From: a virus
DNA: 24,273 nt
Reading direction: 5' to 3' (one strand)
IMG/VR virus record: IMGVR_UViG_3300030117_008021
Coordinates: 10,772 to 35,044 of that record
Shown here one piece after another: positions 22,047 through 24,273 of this stretch (within the stretch, counting starts at the first letter, position 1; each line of letters starts with the position of its first letter). The notes under the pieces are model-generated. The model was given only the letters and a program-made list of their open reading frames with translations. It was not told the origin of the DNA and ran no database searches. Made by a program: the position numbers and the translations under genes.

Positions 22047-23662
22047 AATTTTATACTCCTAACTGTTTGCCAACCTTTTCGCAAGCCAGCTTGCACACAC
22101 ATATCACGCTCGGAAAAAAACTGCTGATGTGAAACGCTGCTATTTGTTGAAGTTGCTTTATTATCAATACCTAATTCGTTACCTAATATAGAGCCGTGCA
22201 TTTCTTTATCATCTGGTGGGTGTGGCGGGCAATAAGTTGGAATACCGCCGTGAATTTTTGCCATAAACGCAAATTGAATATCTTCACCATTATCCCAAGT
22301 TGTTGGCTTTTCTTGCCATAGATATCTTAACCACTCTCTTTTAAAAAACCATGCATGGCCAACTAAGTCGACTTCTGTGACCTCTGGATTGTGTGTTGGC
22401 CAGCCGCACCGATCATGCTTTACATAATATATATCATTTAATATAACGCCGGCAGATCCTAAAATACCTTCATGTGTCTGCATCGTATTCATACAATTTT
22501 CAAGCCACTTAGATCCAGGAATAGTATCATCGTCAAACAATGCTAAATACTCAGTATCTGCTAACAAAGATCCAGCAAATCTTCCATAAAACTTCCAATT
22601 AAAGTCGTTATGAAAGACTCTATCAACATCGAGAGATTTAAAATCAAAACCCTCGTTATCTTCGTGTGCGTTTACCCACAGCCAAATTTGTTTTGGCTTG
22701 ATAGTTTGATTGCGAATAGCAGCAATCTGCATTTCTAAATTATAAGGGCGACGATAAGCATTTAAAATAACAGTAATGTCTGAATCACCAGTTACAGAAA
22801 GCCTTTCATTATATATTGCCTGTTTAACATCATCAAAAACTCTTTGTCTTTGTTCTCTAACAAATTCAATAAGTTCTTTACCTTTATATTTTTTAAACCA
22901 GTCCTCAGATAAGCATCCATTATTAGCAGTTGTGTTTACTTTACAATTAAGCATACGTGCTTCTATAATGACACGATTAAAAGTTTCTAAAACTTTTGGA
23001 AAATACAAATACTTTTGATGCTCTGACAATTGTTTGATAAAACTAGCATAGTCAGGAGATTTAATTAATGTATATGATAAGCCTTTCTCTTCGCAATACT
23101 GCACACAAGCTTGTGTATTTTTAGTGGGGTTGTCACTATTAACAATAGAATAGTCATCAACCTTTTCATTTTCTAAATTAGATTCAATTATTGCAAGCTG
23201 CTCATCTGTCCACAAATTCATCCCAAGATTAACAACGTTAGAGATGCTTAAGTTTTTTTCAATTACTTCTTTGTGAAGTTTTGATTGTGCAAAAACAGCT
23301 TTTGCATTTGCATAAAATATGCGATTAATGATTTGAGATGCTGGTGCAGTAAAATCTTTAAATACAGACGGATCGCGAGTTTTCAAATACTTGTGATCGT
23401 GTTCCATAATGCTATAAGAACCAGGATATTTTACAAGCTCTTGTTTTGTTTGTTCATGTAAATTACAAAAATTAGATATAATAAACTTATATCCACATTT
23501 GCGATAAAGCTTAATGTGATTATCACTTGTAAGATGAGAATTAAATTTTGCTATCCTATAGCCATCATCACGAAAAAGAGACATGAGAACATTATCACAT
23601 ATCTCTCCTCCTCCAGCTATTTGGTTAACAAAAAAATCAGATATAAAAACTATTTTTTTCAT
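22043..23662 (-). CDS. Two-domain glycosyltransferase: GT-B-like N-half fused to GT2 C-half
   Basis: 539 residues. The N-half (about 1-285) looks like a GT4-type GT-B protein: FISDFFVNQIAGGGEICDN at the start, AKAVFAQSKLHKEVI, and YFPKVLETFNRVIIEARML (220-238) as the EX7E-like stretch. The C-half (about 295-520) is a GT2 GT-A domain: ITVILNAYRRP, AIRNQTIKPKQIWLWV, LALFDDDTIPGSKWLE with D377-D379 as the metal-binding acid cluster, and a GEDIQFAF motif as catalytic base region. The protein could add two sugars in succession. Both halves are open and joined without a stop. Acceptor unknown. ATG 23660-23662 overlaps the previous stop as TAATG. Confidence 0.75.
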   Translation of the reverse strand: MKKIVFISDFFVNQIAGGGEICDNVLMSLFRDDGYRIAKFNSHLTSDNHIKLYRKCGYKFIISNFCNLHEQTKQELVKYPGSYSIMEHDHKYLKTRDPSVFKDFTAPASQIINRIFYANAKAVFAQSKLHKEVIEKNLSISNVVNLGMNLWTDEQLAIIESNLENEKVDDYSIVNSDNPTKNTQACVQYCEEKGLSYTLIKSPDYASFIKQLSEHQKYLYFPKVLETFNRVIIEARMLNCKVNTTANNGCLSEDWFKKYKGKELIEFVREQRQRVFDDVKQAIYNERLSVTGDSDITVILNAYRRPYNLEMQIAAIRNQTIKPKQIWLWVNAHEDNEGFDFKSLDVDRVFHNDFNWKFYGRFAGSLLADTEYLALFDDDTIPGSKWLENCMNTMQTHEGILGSAGVILNDIYYVKHDRCGWPTHNPEVTEVDLVGHAWFFKREWLRYLWQEKPTTWDNGEDIQFAFMAKIHGGIPTYCPPHPPDDKEMHGSILGNELGIDNKATSTNSSVSHQQFFSERDMCVQAGLRKGWQTVRSIKL

Positions 23663-24273
23663 TAGTCAAATTCTAGTACGATATCCTCTGATGCCTTTTT
23701 GTCTGGGTCAATACCCAGCGCAGTACAAACAGTTTCAACCATCGTTGCGTATTGTTTTTCTTCAGAAAATGTTTCATGAAGATAATCTGCGTGTCTTTTA
23801 AATCTATCTATCACTTGTTCGCTATTATCAGAAATTAAATCTGCATAACATTCTCGCATTCTTTGTTTTGCAGAATGTTCGCGAGGATTTGCCCACATAG
23901 ATTCTTTAATGATAACACCTTCCCAAACTACATGTTTTGGAATAGGGTGTAAATCATACTCAACGTTATAAAACTCCGACTTTCCTGTTTTTTTATTGAT
24001 TAAAAAATCTAATTGGCCGGACCACCCAGGTGAAACTACTGGTATGCCAGTATATGCTGCTTCAAAAACAGGAAGCCCAAAGCCTTCTCCGTGAGTAAGA
24101 GTAAGAAAAGCTTTTACTTTTGGATTTTCAAAAAGCGAATGAACTTCCTTATCGTCTAAATCGCCGTGAAGCAAATAAACTTTACATTTTCTATCTGGAT
24201 AAGTATTAATAAAACCTTTTAAATCGTATTTTTGTAATGGTATCGAAGGTGGCGTGCCGTTAGGATCAAAAGC
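23662..24273 (-). CDS. Partial GT4-family glycosyltransferase (C-terminal part, N-terminus beyond the window)
   Basis: The frame is open to the right edge: upstream of the TTG at 24172-24174 it continues with codons for IPLQKYDLKGFINTYPD and further back, so the start lies outside. The visible 203 residues are the GT-B C-terminal domain: KCKVYLLHGD, then ALTLTHGEGFGLPVFEAAYTG-type sequence with the EX7E glutamates (in GEGFGLPVFE), PVVSPGWSGQLDFL, and a closing helix. It transfers a sugar from an NDP donor; specificity cannot be read. This is the first gene of the cassette in transcription order within the window. Confidence 0.8.
   Translation of the reverse strand, partial: AFDPNGTPPSIPLQKYDLKGFINTYPDRKCKVYLLHGDLDDKEVHSLFENPKVKAFLTLTHGEGFGLPVFEAAYTGIPVVSPGWSGQLDFLINKKTGKSEFYNVEYDLHPIPKHVVWEGVIIKESMWANPREHSAKQRMRECYADLISDNSEQVIDRFKRHADYLHETFSEEKQYATMVETVCTALGIDPDKKASEDIVLEFD

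Noticed and set aside
1-24273. Bacterial O-antigen locus
   Set aside because: gp55 and its small phage neighbours at the left edge, continuous gene overlap, and the absence of wzx, wzy, wzz or host housekeeping genes favour a phage. Flanking sequence would settle it.
1-24273. tRNA genes, CRISPR arrays, insertion sequences, attachment sites
   Set aside because: Reading both strands I saw no cloverleaf with CCA end, no regular repeat-spacer pattern, no transposase and no gap large enough to hold them.

Overview
This window looks like part of the genome of an AT-rich T4-like (marine-type) myovirus. The anchor is at the left edge: a protein with the layout of the T4 late sigma factor gp55, flanked by small genes in the style of T4-like phages (a one-helix membrane protein, an FmdB-type zinc ribbon and two short unknowns). 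No bacterial housekeeping gene is present. Every supported gene lies on the minus strand, so transcription runs from right to left, and genes overlap or abut throughout; the longest gap is 9 bases. I see no tRNA, rRNA, CRISPR array, insertion sequence or real intergenic region. The host cannot be read from the sequence.

Layout in window coordinates: 1-1581 holds phage genes (a partial small gene, gp55, membrane protein, zinc ribbon, 68-residue protein). From 1591 to the right edge there is an unbroken run of 29 genes (the last cut by the edge) for making and transferring unusual sugars. 1591-5426: an RmlB-like dehydratase, a cupin, then phosphatase, nucleotidyltransferase and kinase genes resembling a split ADP/GDP-heptose pathway, with a sulfotransferase-like gene and a DUF962 membrane protein between them. 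5426-10789: a PLP enzyme with histidine in place of the catalytic lysine (ColD/RfbH-type sugar 3-dehydratase), a B12-binding radical SAM enzyme, a 2OG-Fe(II)-oxygenase-like protein and a two-subunit thiamine diphosphate enzyme (E1 beta and alpha) with no E2 or E3. 10771-12905: a HAD protein, a double cupin, a DJ-1/PfpI protein and an unknown. 12883-17629: a glycosyltransferase, three extended SDR sugar-nucleotide enzymes (Fcl-like, unassigned, GME-like) and a GT11 fucosyltransferase. 17629-24273: a DUF268 protein, a shortened DegT protein, HAD, ATP-grasp, a classical SDR, a GT-D-like glycosyltransferase, a GT-B/GT-A fusion and a partial GT4.

Taken together, the cassette could build nucleotide-activated deoxy-, branched and fucose-type sugars and transfer them to a glycan. 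The phage could be altering the surface of its host (receptor masking, superinfection exclusion) or glycosylating its own virion. T4-like marine phages with LPS-type gene clusters are known (cyanophage P-SSM2 is the classic case). The most distinctive part here is the block at 5426-10789, which by analogy with yersiniose, eurekanate and aldgarose chemistry may make a branched-chain 3,6-dideoxy sugar. That assignment is inference. Gmd, RmlA/C/D, GmhA and flippase/polymerase genes are not visible in the window and would have to come from the host or from outside it.
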